DNA of 64,000 bases from Choanephora cucurbitarum (GCA_025331435.1 JAIWNI010000088.1:52983-116982), one strand, 5' to 3'; counted from the first letter of the stretch, positions 21,701 to 34,713 are shown. Program-made: numbers and translations. The notes: generated by a model from the sequence alone, not told the origin.

Positions 21701-22476
21701 GTTTGTGCCGAATGAAAAGGCAGGCAATGGTTTCGAAGCGGTTGATGTAGATGCGCCAAATGAAAATCCACTCGTTGAGGCAGGTGTGTTTATTGCTGCT
21801 GTTGCTGCTGTTGTTGTAGATGGAGTAGAGCTTGCTGGCATATTGAAACTGAAACCCCCAAATGCAGGTTTTTGTTGTTGACTATGATCTTCCTCAGAAT
21901 CCATATTAGAATCATCTTGTTGTGTATTTGTAGGTTGGCCAAATCCACCAAATGCAAACCCACTGTTGGTGCTACCGCTTGAAGATGATCCAAATGCGAA
22001 TGCATTGCCTACACTACCTGTGCTTCCTCCACCAGAACCGAAACTGCCAAAAGAAGAAGAGGCGTTCATGCTGGCAGTGGTGGTAGGAACACTCACTGCA
22101 GAGCCAAATCCACCGAATGGTTGTTGAGTATTGGTCGCTGGTTGTGCACTAGCAGGTGGTTGACCGAATCCTCCAAATCCAGATTGCATTGAGTTGTTTC
22201 CTGCAGGATTGAAGCTGAATGAAGTGTCATTATCAGAGGTCACTGATGGTTGAGGTGTAAAGGTGAATCCAGCAAGAGGATTAGGACCGCCTCCACTACT
22301 TCCGACAGAGTTTGTTGAGCCTTGTCTCGGAAGACGACGTCTTGGTTGGGCGATGGGCCTGTCGCGAGGGGGATTACTATGGAAAGGAGAGAAGAGAGAA
22401 AGAATCGCGAGTGTTATTCATAAAAACGCGTCATAATTTTCGTTGAACAGAGATGCTATTAAAAGTCATACCTCAT
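18714..22476 (-). CDS. FG nucleoporin, Nup58/Nup49 family (Nup62 channel complex)
   Basis: Central-channel nucleoporin. A long FG-repeat region forms the permeability barrier and a C-terminal coiled coil would assemble with Nsp1/Nup62 and Nup57/Nup54. Four exons (22476-22472, 22376-19452, 19389-19158, 19106-18714) give 1184 residues; the first exon supplies only five coding bases. Residues about 1-975 are FG, SFGTP and SPFG repeats in Ser/Thr/Lys-rich sequence. The C-terminal 200 residues show ELPDNARNELAIFAHFM, WNFFADTVSEMEHRVSSLS and LVSLAGKVAQIHEEADRL, which track human NUP58 block by block. It is about twice the length of human NUP58, the excess being FG domain. An internal duplication brackets two KKRQL...AKKPFSFGS segments. 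Nup62 itself is excluded by the C-terminal sequence. A long antisense frame over the repeats is an artefact of codon bias. Confidence 0.9.
20283..20492 (-). repeat. Tandem 42-bp repeat encoding a 14-residue FG unit, five copies
   Basis: Five head-to-tail copies of a 42-nt unit encode variants of KPSFSFGTPAATSD. Some neighbouring copies are almost identical at the nucleotide level, which points to recent slippage or unequal exchange. A second array, of 11-12-residue KPSPFG units, lies at about 20760-21060 in the same gene and is more diverged. Confidence 0.85.
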
Positions 22477-23048
22477 TCTGTTAGAATTATGTATTGATAT
22501 GTAATAGATATAGCTCTGGCTAGAGTAGTCGAGTTATGAGGTCGCTAGTAAGTGAGTTGAATTGATTCTCTGCAGAGAAAACAAAATAAATAAAAAGAGA
22601 GAGAACAAATATGCGTGTGTCTGATAGTAGACTTTTTTGGGTTCATGACCATATTAAAGAAAAAAAAATTATAAAAAAAAAAGAGTGTGACTTGCGTTCA
22701 AATTAGATAATCTTCTGGGCGTGTAGGCTGCTTTATGAACACTTTCAAAAAATGAAAGGAAGCAGTTTTTGCCTATAATGCGTTTAAATGATTCTGGGCT
22801 ATTTTTGAAGACAGACTCAAAAAAAAAAAGAATCAGAGTTAGTGATTATAGATGTCTTTAGAACATTTCTTCTCTTTACAGATGTCTGCTCTACACCACT
22901 CTCAACAGCCGACCTTTCATTTGCCTGACTTCAGCGACTCATGTCAATCTATATCTTTATCTCATAAATCAGAAAAAAAACAGGAGAGTGATAGACAAAA
23001 AGCATTTGTTTAGTATAGGGTTATAGACAAGATAGATGATATTCATTA
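22477..23048. other. Intergenic, no gene seen
   Basis: About 570 bp of AT-rich DNA between the Nup58-like start and the importin-9 stop, with A-rich runs near 22660-22682 and 22819-22830. No ORF, RNA or repeat of note. Confidence 0.6.
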
Positions 23049-26000
23049 TTATTGACGAAGAATGTATTCCAATGTTTGCTTTTCTTCAACGTTGAGTTGG
23101 GCTTGACAGATTTCATTAAAGTTGTTGATATTATGTGTAGTACAGTTACGGAAGAAATCAGTCAAATAAGCCTTCATGTCAGTTTGATAGATAGGATCAT
23201 TCTTCAATTCTGGGTTGTCTTCTTCATCGTCATTATCGTTCACTTGAGCTAACATATCTGTTGTACGAAGGGAAAGAAAAGAGATAAGCAATAAGATCAT
23301 TGTTTATACTGTGCATTGATACATTACCTGATAATAAGTTGATACGAGCAGAGAATGGTTCGTCATCTACATCCTCCCAGTCGCCAGTTTCATCATCAAC
23401 AGATTCAGCATCTTCAATTGGAGCTTGTTCATTCATATAAGCAGTGGTAGCATCAGCAACCAAGAGCTTGACAATCTTAGCGGGTAATGAAATGGCGGTG
23501 TATTGATCAGGGTCTATTGTTATGTCACATTAAATAAACTTTTCCTGCTTGTGTAATAACATTTTGTTTACTTACTGCGTTTAGATCTAGAACGTGTCAC
23601 AATACCAGCTAGATCAGGATAAAAAAATAAGAGAAAAGGGAATTAAGATAAAGATCAATGAATGTGAGTCTAATACTTACCATTGGGATTAACAACAATG
23701 TCACCCTTAACAGTGATGTTCAAAAGTCTAGGATCGCTTGAAAGGAAAATCTTGGAAAGAGCAATAGCGCTGACCTTCATGGTATAGTATCCGGAGAAAC
23801 TATCATAGTTATCACACCAGGTGGTCATCAAGATTTCCAAACCGTTTCTACCGTTGATTTGAGCATCACACAAGAATTGGAAGACAGTCTCTTGTTGAGC
23901 GATAAACAAATGAGCAAAGACCATAACTAAAGATTGAATGAAGGGCTGGTAATCTGTGTTCATCAAACGAGCCAAAACTGCAGTCAAGAGATCAGGCAAT
24001 ACAGGTGCAATACCATTACCCACTTTTTGAATGAGTGTGACAATTAGATCACCAACAAAGATAGCATCTGAGTCGGAGCCAGTAGGTTCAAGTAGTTTGG
24101 CAATGAAGTGGATAATATAGTCCAAACCAGATTTGCCGGAAGGATCGCGCCATCTCATGATATGTTCAGCGTCCTTACTAATGAATGTCTTGAGACACTC
24201 TTGAGCACTTTGAAGTAAATCAATATCATGCACACTCCAGGCCAATTGCATCAAGCTAGGGAACATTTGTTCAGTGAATTCATTGGGCAAAGGAGAAGGA
24301 CCATAAGTAGCCATAGCTGTCAAGAGGTCGATAGCAGACTTCAATGCAAGATGAATTTAGCTTATACGTTTTTTTTACAACTTAAAGAAGAAAAAAAAAG
24401 AGTACTTACAGCATGAACAATAGGGTCTGTGTTAGGAGAAGAGAAAACTTGGCTTACAAAAGGAAGGGCAGTCTTACAGAGAGCAGCGTAGTAGTAGGTG
24501 TTCTTGGCAAATTCCTCAAACAGATCAAGAATATAGCTAGTGATAATAGAGTCAGAGGCATGCTTTTCCCAGATTTGAAGAATAGCAGGTGTCAAGATGT
24601 GTTCGTAGCGAGCAGTCACTTCTTGATTAATCTTAACAGCAGAAGCAAGTGTGTCGAGCAACAACATAAGAGATTCCTCGGAAGCCATAGGCAAGAGTTG
24701 ACAGGTACCTTCCATGATGTTGACTTGGTAGGGAGTCACATAGGTAGGGTTGAGGTATTTACAATAGTTGTCCAAAGCTCTCAAGGCAGAAATCTTGACA
24801 GGAATACCACTGCTGGGTGATTGTAAGGCTTGAACAGCAACAGCAACGTATTGACTGGCCATATCAGTAGGCAAAATCTTGGCGAATTCGGATGCAAATA
24901 CAAAGGCACGACCTTGCAAGAAGGGGAACTCTAAAAGCAAGATGTTAGATTGCGCTTCAAGTCAAATCAATCTTTGTTTCCTTTTACCTGTAGCTTTCAT
25001 GTCCTCCAAAACAACATGGTCAAACATGCTCTTTAAATCAAATTGAACACTCTTGTTCTCATCTGCCAAGAGATCCATCAATTCTTCAGACACGCGGCCA
25101 ACAGCCAAAAGACATGATTCTTGAATCTTCCACCAATCAGGACTACCTGACTTGTGGGCTTCAACAGACTCAGCTACATGACGTTGAACAGCGGCAGTCA
25201 ATGCATTAAAGAAAGGGACAGGGAAAGTTTCTTGAAGAGATAAGAGAACATCGATGGAGGCTACACGTGCATTGAAGGTGAATGTACCATCCTCCTCATC
25301 AGCGACAAACTGATTAGCATCGTTCGACCACATTTCAATTTGTTCCTGAGTGATTTGCATATAAACAAGATAGACATACAATAATTGTTCGAAAAATCCA
25401 GTTGCAGTGCCTTCGTTGTTGACAAACAAACTCTTGACTGACTTCTTCTTACAAGCAGCAGAAATGAATTCAAAGAGAACGTACAACAAGTTTTGGAAAC
25501 CAATCTCATTACCCTCTGAATCCTGGTAAGTCTCTCCAATATCACCTGATTCGCTTACAAATTCTTGAACATATCGCTCACGCAAGTTGTAGAGATCCAT
25601 CCAAATGGGTTCAAAAACTTGAGGAAGGGAAGCTGAAATGTACTTGGGGAATTCTGCATTCAAAGTACAAATACATTTGACTACCTTCATCTTCAAGCCA
25701 TATTCTTCTGTTGCTTTTTCGGCATCATCTTGCACATGGTGGTTGAGGATGACGATAAAGGCTTCCATCCATTGAGGGATGATTGGTGCAATAAACTGTT
25801 CAGCTAAAGTTGGGTTTTCTTCACGCAAAGTAGACAGCATCTCAATACAACTTGTCAAAATGTTGACAGCTCTTCCACGAGTACTAAAAGAATACACCTA
25901 AATTTGGTCAAGAAGAAGAGAGAAGTAAGAAAAAAGACATTTTCTGATCCTTTCAACCTTGATTTTGCGTACTTACGTTATCAGAAGTCAAGATGCGATA

Positions 26001-26732
26001 CATCTCAGGGATCAAGACAGGGCCGATTTGAGGAAGTTGTTGAATGCTGATATCTCTTTTGACCATTTCTAACAGGACATGCATAGCACCATGAACGCTT
26101 TCCGAACTGTTAGACTTAAGGTAGCTCAACAAGATATCAAACAAGTTGGGCCAATCTTCAGGAAAATCGTCATGAGCAATACGGGAAACGACATAAGCGC
26201 TTACTACACGAATCTTGGATTCAGGATCAGCCAAACCAGTTACAATAATTTCGCGTACAGCAGCTTTGCTCTAAAAACCATATAACATTATGAGTACTAG
26301 TTGAATGAGAGATACTGTGGTGGTCTTACTTCAGGAGTAGGTTCAGGGCCTACAAATTTATCATCGTTTTTGCTAGACCAGTGAGTTGTAACATAGGTCT
26401 TGAGTGTCAACGCAGCTAAGTATAAGTTAGAGTTAAGGCATCATTATCATTCTTTATGAAGAGGTTAGTTGTCTATCTATATTGCAGATTGTAAAAAAGG
26501 ATATTTGACGTTGAGGAATAGCATGTTGTTGAGATACAGTTAATTTGGCAAGACTTATAGGAAATTCTGTGGAAGCAATAGGATATTAAGCATAGCTTTC
26601 TTTGTGAAGGACTATCATTTTTTTCTTACCGGGTTGAACAGCTAATTCTTTGAGTCTGTTTTCAGCAGCAGTACGAATAGAGCCGTCGCTGTCAGCTACT
26701 CTTAAGAGAGTTTCAAAAACTGCGTTATCCAT
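23049..26732 (-). CDS. Importin-9 / Kap114-type karyopherin beta
   Basis: Nuclear import receptor for basic cargo such as histones and TBP, built of HEAT repeats. Ten exons (26732-26630, 26566-26505, 26419-26330, 26270-25977, 25897-24988, 24930-24410, 24338-23681, 23608-23576, 23513-23328, 23257-23049) give 1021 residues, close to human IPO9 (about 1040). Matching blocks include RQLAALTLKTYVTTHW, AHDDFPEDWPNLFD, VHGAMHVLLEMVKRD, YMQITQEQIEMWSNDANQFV, QSLVMVFAHLFIAQQE, and an acidic loop (GDWEDVDDE) followed by DPIYQTDMKAYLTDFF. Intron 2 is a U12-type AT-AC intron; the others are GT-AG. The acceptor of exon 7 (TTGAAG) is weak but restores frame. Kap95/importin-beta1 was considered and does not fit. 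Confidence 0.95.
26420..26504 (-). other. U12-type AT-AC intron in the importin-9 gene
   Basis: On the minus strand the 85-nt intron begins ATATCCTTTTT, the U12 donor consensus. It contains TGCCTTAACT, the U12 branch-site consensus, with the branch adenosine about 13 nt from the end, and it ends in AC. Removing it joins CGT CAA to TTA GCT and gives RQLAALTLK, the expected importin sequence. A GT-AG alternative (GTCAAATA donor, TTAG acceptor) also keeps frame but loses this conserved block. Confidence 0.88.
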
Positions 26733-29700
26733 GTCGAGATCGTTATAACCAACTAGTTGTTTTGAAACAAGTAAAAAAAAAAAAAAGAAAAAAATCAAGA
26801 CACGCTTTGTTCCAAAATTTCAAACTTCACCAAATCAACGTTACACAGAAAAGAATGGATGATATATCAACTACGCGTTTGCAATCTTATTCCTATTTGG
26901 AATGATTCTGATTTCTCTCTCATTTCTAAAGTACCTTTCTCTTTTTTTTGCGATAGCAGAGTGGCTTCTTTGATGTTATATGGCACTATAGAGCGCAGTA
27001 ATCTAAGGTACATGATTCTGGAACTGGTGGCTTAGTTTCAGGAACGCCTTATGTTCGGCATTGTTCATGCTGATAGACAAATAAAACGAACCACTTTTGA
27101 CTTGCTCAATGACTCTCATGCTTTATTTAGTACTTATGCAATGACAAAGTGAATCTTATTTTGAATAGAAAAGAAGCCTATTAGAGATGGGCAATTTACT
27201 TTTTTGTTGCATATTTCACGCAAGGACAAGAAAGGGGCAGAAAAGCATTTTACCAATGAAACATAGTAAGCACGCGTATCTGAGCATTGTCAAGTCAGTT
27301 GAGTCAACTAGCAATAAGTTACTTATCGTCTTGCATGTATCTCATATTAGTCGTTGCTGTAAAGCAAACAAATCTACCGTCTGTGCTATATAATATCTCT
27401 CAACAAGTAGTCAAAGTAAAGAGCAAGCAAGGAGAGTCACGTCTCTTGTCACCATACTCTGTACAATCGAGTCAATTGTATTTACCAGGATCTTTTTGAC
27501 TCGATAAAAAGTTGCTGCACTGGGACCTATGTTGATATTGAAAATCAAACTATAACCATTCAAAAAGGAGAGGCTTAAGAATACTGTTGATCATAGCAAA
27601 TGCTTTCTTGACTTGCTCTCGCTACTTGCTGTTTTGCTGTACACGAACACGAAATATCCCCTCTCAAATTCACAAAGAAAAACAATACGTCTGGTGTTAA
27701 TAACAATGTCTTATCAAAACATTCAATCCATATGCATGTGATTTGCTCAAGGATACTATAAGCACAGATTGCAACGTTGAATCAGATAGCTAAGAGGGAT
27801 ATTATTCATTGTTTAAGCTTGGTTTTTTGCCTCAGAGTAAATGAAATTATTACTATATTCAACTTTGATCGAGCAAAGTATTCTCTATATTGGCAATATC
27901 CCAATTTGGCATATAAATCAGTGGCTGAAAATCTGTTATCATCCAAAAAAATACCTTGCATTCGAAAAAATTACCTACATATTAGGTATAATCAATGTTC
28001 GAGAAACATCGACGAATCTTTATTTATGATTGTTTTCTATCGTATCAGTTGTTGTTTACTGGATTTTTGAAAACATTTGCTACATCGTTTTTATATACAA
28101 ACATAAAGATTATTGTCAACTTTCGTTCGTTTTTGTTTCGTACTCCAAAGATAAGACCATACATAAACGAAAAGCTTATGATAGATTAGAGGTAGTCCAT
28201 AGGGCCGTTAGCAGATTAGAGTCTCAATTTGTTTGTTTGTAATCTCTATCGTGTATGTTTATCTTTTCCGATTGGGGTATGTGTGTTCTTAACCACACTC
28301 TAATTCGAGGAGATTTATGGCTATTGTGTTCATGTCTGTACGACTGATTAGATCGATGTACTGAGCATTACCGTTCTTAAACTACATTACAATATACAAG
28401 TACTTTTGTTTGGAATTAGTCAAATTGAAATTTGTAGATCATTATTTAGTTTTACATGCACCAATTTTCTACAATCTCTAGTATCACGAGACAACGGAAG
28501 AGGAACAGGCTACAGTTTTGAAAATGCATAGTAATGCTTGTTATCATTTGAGCCAAACTTTAAAAAGCTCATTTGAAGCAACTAGATATCTGATGTTGCA
28601 GCTGACAGTATGGTGAGAATGTCCCATAGTCTTATCTTAAGTTAACCAAACCCTTGATTACTCGAAATTTAGAGCCGTTGATCTAATTTAGTTTGATGCA
28701 AATAGTCCATTTTATGTTGGAAGATTTCCATATTTTCTCCTCAACGAGTCCTGTACTAGCTCAAGAATACCACAGAAAACAATCCAGATAACCTATAGGT
28801 ACAGGCATGGTTTTGTTGTTCTTGTGAGCATGATGATTTGGAAATTGTTGCCCCTGACAATCATCCAAAACTTACAAATCAGGGTTTTATTTAATGCTCA
28901 GCTTGCACAGATTTGTACTATGTCTTTCTAAACACGTTACAAACAACTGGTACAGTTAGGATGTTTAGAAAGCTAGTTTTTAAATTTTGTGTTCCTTCTT
29001 TTGCTTTTTTTTGAATGTCTAATGAAACAAATGATTCATAGTAAGGCTCCATTTCAAATCATGACAAGACTAAATTGACGCGTTCACATATACGCAAATA
29101 ACTCAGAAATACATTAGCAATCTCCCTCCGCATTCAGGATACAAAATGTCAACTTGTTTTTTACTACTTCTTCCAAAATGTTGCTGGATACTTCGTACTG
29201 GTGAATTTATGTCATATGCCATTTCTGGAAATTGTAATTTGGATGTCATCATCCCATTACTATATTTTGACTAGTCTGAAAATAGATTTCAGCTTGTCAT
29301 TGACGTATGTCTTTTTTTTTCTTTTAATAGAAAAAGAAATGACCTTGCATTCAATTGACTTGAGAAAAGTTTCTCAACTTTCATTTCATGTCGTCTGTTC
29401 ATAATTATAGTGGCAGCTGGTATGTAGTTGCTATCTTTGCTTGTGATGAGTACTTTTCATTGTATTCCAGAATTCGAAAAGAGTCACGGTGAGAATTGAA
29501 TGTCCGTTGGAGCTCAACATTTCATGTTATCAATCCATCAATGCAAAGAAAGAAAGAAAAAAAAAGATCAGATCCTAGCACATTTTAAACTAGCACTAAA
29601 ACAAGGGCAATTGCACAGGGCTTCGAGAAGCTTAAAGAATATGAATCTTTAGCTAAATTGTTGTCTTTTGTGGTATTCTTTTGTTTGTTTTTTGAATGAT

Positions 29701-29916
29701 CATCACTTTCCCAACAAAATCAAATCAGTTGAGTAAGAACACCATCAGGCTTTATCATGCTCAAATCACTGTGTTTTAAATTTACTGGATTACCCAAGGT
29801 CAATTTTTGAATAAAAAAGAAAAAAGTCCGTCGCATAAATAGAAATGAAGGATTACCCTTTGTCTTTTCTCTTCTTTTTCTTTTCTTTTGTTTGAACACA
29901 CATACACACTTCCACA
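26733..29916. other. Long intergenic region (3.2 kb), no gene recognised
   Basis: AT-rich DNA between the importin-9 and hexokinase start codons, so it holds two divergent promoters. Several open frames of 60-97 codons occur at 27187-28242, but they overlap each other in different frames and resemble no family I know. They may be debris of an old element. The hexokinase ATG is preceded by a C/T-rich tract at about 29860-29890. Confidence 0.55.
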
Positions 29917-31568
29917 ATGTCCAGCAAGTCACCCAAAGCCCATGAAGTCAAGAAACTCGGTGGTACTGCCGAGCAACAAGCTTACATGAACGACATCATT
30001 GATCAATTCACTATCGACACCAATTATCTCAATCGTATCAAGGAACACTTCAAAAAGGAGATGGACAAAGGCCTTCAAAACGAAGGTGCTACTGTAGCTA
30101 TGATTCCTTCATATGTTGAGGGTCGTTTAACAGGTAAGAATGGCGTGATAAATGACTATGTCATTCGACCTTTTTTATCAACGCGTTTGTTTTCATGAAC
30201 AGGCAAAGAAGAAGGACATTTTCTCGCTCTCGATTTGGGTGGTACTAACTTGCGTGTTGTTCTTGTCACATTATTGGGCGAAGGCAAATACAAAACTGTT
30301 TCTGCCAAGTCCAAGGTGTCTGATGAATTGAAGTTGGGCCCTATGCGTAACCTTTGTGGTAATGTCAGATTAGAGTACATGAAACAAGCCAGAACTCCGA
30401 ACTAACAGGTGAATTTAATTTATTTGATCAATAGATTATATTGCCGAGTGTGTAGATACTTTCTTGACTGAACAGGGTCTTGAAGACCAAGAGACCGAGC
30501 TTAATTTAGGTTACACATTTTCTTTCCCTGTACTTCAATCAAAGGTAAAAAAAATCACAGCATGGCCCGAGAAAAAAAAAAGCATGCCAGATTATTCATA
30601 TGCTTCAATAGATTAACCGAGGTATTTTGTCTACATGGACAAAAGGTTTTGCTTGTTCTGGTGCTGTTGGAAAGGACCCCGTTTTATTGTTACAGGATGC
30701 CTTGTTAAGAAAGCATGTTCCAGTCCGTGTCTCTGCTCTTGTGAACGATACTGTGGGTACACTCTTATCTAATGCTTACAACAAGCCTGCTACATTAGCT
30801 GGTTTGATTTTCGGTACTGGTGCCAATGGCGCATATATTGAAAAGATGGATAAAATCACTAAATGGAAGGGTGGTAAGACAACTGCTGACGAAATGATTA
30901 TCAATATGGAACTCGGGGCCTTCGACAATGAACGTCACATTTTGCCTTTAACGCGTTTTGACAACAAACTTGACCGTCAATCGATCAACCCTCACGCTCA
31001 ACTCTATGAAAAGATGGTATCTGGTATGTATCTTGGTGAGATTACTCGTAATGTCTTGACCGACATGATCGATCGTGAGTTGTTGTTGAAGCGCGAAACA
31101 AAATCATCACTTGCTTGGTCCAAGGACATCACTCGACACTGGTCATTTGAGACCGCTTTTATGTCTAATATTGAATTGGATGATACTGAAGACTTTGCAA
31201 ACACAAAAGAGATTCTGGATAGCAACCTAAACTTGCATGATGTGACTACAGAGGAAGCTGGCTTTATCAAAAAGATCTGTGAATTAGTGGGTAAGCGTGC
31301 TGCCCGTTTGGCTGCTACAGCTATTGCCGCTATTGTTGAGCACTGTGAACTTGGTCCTGAAGGATGTGATATTGGTATTGATGGTTCTCTATACGAGTTC
31401 TATCCATCATTTGAAGACAGAATCTATGAAGCACTTATCGAGATGATGCCTCAAATCCCTGATATCCGAAAGAATGTCCGCCTTGGTCTTGCTAGAGACG
31501 GTAGTGGTGTTGGTGCCGCTCTTACTGCTTGTGTTGCTGCTCGTATGGAACAACAAAGAAGTTTATAA
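29917..31568 (+). CDS. Hexokinase
   Basis: Cytosolic ATP:hexose 6-phosphotransferase, first step of glycolysis. Four exons (29917-30133, 30203-30358, 30435-30544, 30612-31568) give 479 residues, the usual fungal length. Seen motifs: phosphate-1 loop LALDLGGTNLRVVLV near residue 82, the sugar-binding region ILSTWTKGF, catalytic Asp in LVNDTVGTLLSNAYN, IFGTGANGAYIE, and the C-terminal adenosine-binding region RLGLARDGSGVGAAL. All junctions restore these blocks. There is no signal or targeting peptide. An extensive C/T-rich tract precedes the start. Glucokinase is a possible alternative name; substrate range cannot be read from sequence. It converges on the NAE1-like gene 219 bp away. Confidence 0.96.
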
Positions 31569-31787
31569 AAGAAAAGCAAGCATTTATAAATTATTAGAAA
31601 GCAAGGTGTCTATTAGATAATGTCAAACCACTCTTTTTTATTTTTCATGTAACATTCACTTTACATACATGTATATTGTATCATATTATCTGTGTGTTTT
31701 TTTTCCATAATAACATTACTGTTTTTTTTTCTGTTTATTGATTCAACATATGTATATACGGGTGAGGGCTTATGTGACAATTGTTCT

Positions 31788-33946
31788 TCACAATTCAAAT
31801 ACACTACTGGTGGAAGTAATACCGTTGAACACGCAGGTATTGTTGATAGGTATATACTGGTGGGTTATCAGTTTGATCGCTTCTTGAGCAACCAAGCCAC
31901 CTAGCAAAGCTGCTAAATTCGGAGCTTCTAAATCACCAAAGTGAACACTATCATTACCAAAAAGTTAGAAAGCAAATAAGGGTTGCCAGCCCGAATGAGA
32001 TAGCTTACTAATTTAGAATGACTTTGTCCATAAAATCACCTGTCATAACTTCATCTATTTGTTCAGCAGGAACATTTCTTCTTTGTAATAGTAATTGAAC
32101 CTGTCGTTTTAAACTTTCAATATCTTCATCAGATGCTATTTTTGATAGTGTGAGTGATTGAGACACAAGCAGCTTCATTTGATCTGCTCTGTCGATTTAC
32201 CTGGAAGCCGATGATACTCAGAGTAAAATAAGTCACTTGCTTCAAACACAAAATGGTATGCAAAGTTTTCATCATTCTTCAGCAACTGAACTATTCAAAA
32301 ATTAGAAGAGAAAAATAAAAGAGAGTACAGATGAACATAGTTGTATACTTGCCTAGTTTATCACCTTCTTTGCTTTCTTTAAACATCTGTTTATATTTAA
32401 TAACACGGATGTTAGCAGCATTCTTACAGAAGGTCTCAATTGATTCATCAGAAATTTTCATATCAAGGCCTTCAGCTAGCTGCTGAACTCGTTGTCGAAC
32501 TGCATTAAGATCGGATAGAGCCTTGGCACGATATACGTTCTGCAACTGAATGTAGTTGACAGTGTCGGACTTCATGTCGGGCAATTTACCAGACAAAGGA
32601 AGTTGACCTCCTCCTTCATTTTCCATAAAATCACGTACTGCTCGAGTCAGAACCCAAAAATAGGATGACTAACGAAAAAAAAAAAGTATGAATGTAGATC
32701 CCTCCAAAAAAATATTGCAGAAAACTCACGCCACCATGGATCTCTTGACATGAAATATCCTCAAATATCTGTCGTACTTCGGATGAAACCTGAATAGTAA
32801 AAAAAAAACTTGTGAGTATTTGATGTGCAATATGTTTGTTTGTAGGGCTTTACATTTGAAGAGGAAGCTAATCTCCAGACATTAGCAATAGCTTCCTCAA
32901 AGTTTTCTTCATCAGGCGTCCGCATGTTTTCACGTAACATCTTGATCAATTCCTGTCTCTCTTGATAGGTCTGAGGCGCCTTTCCATCATGTGCATCTTG
33001 GTATGCTTTAGCATACTTTAGAAGGACGACGACAAAAGGAACATGACCATGATCTGTCTGATCTAACCCGTCTAAATCAAACTTATCTACGTAATCGGCC
33101 AATTGCTGAAATGGACAAGACAAGCGTAAATCAGCAACGTTTTCCGGATGTGTTTCAATCACTGATGTTGATACAAAGTTAGATCCTTAAAAATCAAGAT
33201 AAAATTGAGACTTTCTTACCTGTGTGTTCAGGAGATTGTATAGTGAATGTGCCTAAGAGGCCCTTACATTTGACAATGATCAAGATTCTGTTTGCACTAT
33301 GGCAAATTGAAGCCAATTTCTGTAAGGATGTCTCATGTAGATTCACTGCTAATACCATAGTAAAAGGATCGAAAAAGTCAGGTTGACTTTCAATCAATTG
33401 GTTTGGATCCTAATAGAAAAAAACTACTACGTTAGATCTTTTAAAAAAATAAAAGACGTTTGCATACAAAATTACCTTTTCAACATAATTGACAGCCGCA
33501 TCCTCATTTAATTCTTGAAGCAATTCAGCTGCTGACTTTGCTTTTGATTGTCCAGCACTCTCAGCATCCAAAAAGAAGTTGCTACGTATATCTTCCTTTG
33601 TCACTCTTGCATTATCCACAATAGTTACATGGCCGACACCTACATATGCATATCAGGAACAAAAACAGATATGAGCAAAACAAAAGGCACATTAGATAAT
33701 CACAATGACTTTTTCTTCATCAGCCTTGTTTATTAGATACCTGGTAAGACAAGATTCTTAATGATCTCACATCCAGTTGAGTTGGCATTCAATAAACAAA
33801 TGTTGGCAAGTTCAAGAGCTTGCTGTCCAGTAGAAGCCCACAGTCTGTATATTATTAAGTGTTTCTGGATATCCGTAGGTATTTTGGCTTAGCAAATACC
33901 TTAGCTGTCTATCGTATTTTTGTGTCTTCAAGTCGATGGTGGCCAT
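31788..33946 (-). CDS. NAE1: NEDD8-activating enzyme E1 regulatory subunit (NAE1/APPBP1/Ula1)
   Basis: Non-catalytic half of the heterodimeric E1 that adenylates NEDD8/Rub1 for cullin modification; the partner would be Uba3. Ten exons (33946-33900, 33844-33741, 33639-33476, 33409-33220, 33161-32854, 32789-32730, 32668-32353, 32290-32201, 32135-32009, 31947-31788) give 521 residues versus 534 in human. Blocks: [97 protein letters not shown], and the ending [13 protein letters not shown] (human ends SGMSQTSATFQL). Intron 7 has a GC donor (CTAG|GCAAGT). There is no catalytic Cys domain, as expected for this subunit. Confidence 0.95.
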
Positions 33947-34713
33947 AGTTAGAGGAAGAATTAAAAATGAACAACCTCGCGTTCAAGCATTTCTTTTTCG
34001 TGGACAGCAGATTTTTATTCTCAGCGGCCTAATTGGCCAACAAATTTCAACAGCCATGCCGATTTTATGCATGAAAATTAAAGGTGAAGAAATGAAGAGC
34101 GAAAAGGCTTGAGGAATTCATCGATTTCAAGGTTTCATTTCTACCAGAATAGGTTTTTAAACGTAGGAAATTTGAGAAGAAAAGTATGCTTGTCGCTGTC
34201 TTTGAGGAAGGGAAGTAGAGCTGTCATCAATCTCATTAATATCTGCTCCTGATCTCTTCAGTACCATGATATTTCTGGATAACTAGAATCATGAAGGGTG
34301 TATTCCCATCGCTTGAGCCTCGAATGACGGTCTCTCAGGAATGGTTGTGGGCGTAAGTGGGCATGATAGACTTTCTGATTTGGCTATTGTCATGTCTGGG
34401 ATGCCAACTTTGCTCTTCCTACAAATTCTTTTTGCTTTATTAGAAACTTATCAATTACTTCAACACTGATTTCAATCACAAAACAGTATCCTTTTGTACA
34501 AGAAGTAATTTATTGACTGCACACGGGGCATGATTGGCAAAGAAAATAATTTGTCTGTTGTAAAGATGCGGCTTTCTGATTACAAAGTAATCTTTTTTTT
34601 ACTTTCGAATAAATGTTTAGCATGGTTTTTATGAATTAAAGCAGTTTATTAGATAATGATACATATATACAAAGAAAAGAAGAAAGTAGTTTGTGTAGAT
34701 TGTTTAGTATAGC
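33947..34713. other. Intergenic, no gene seen
   Basis: About 770 bp between the NAE1 start and the sugar-transporter stop. Mixed composition, no open frame of interest, no repeat recognised. Confidence 0.6.

Noticed and set aside
26415..26513. GT-AG reading of importin-9 intron 2 (donor GTCAAATA)
   Set aside because: It keeps frame, but the donor is poor and the junction loses the RQLAA block. The AT-AC reading fits three independent U12 signals.
27187..28242. Several overlapping plus-strand frames of 60-97 codons
   Set aside because: They overlap in different frames, are AT-driven and match no family. Not called as genes.
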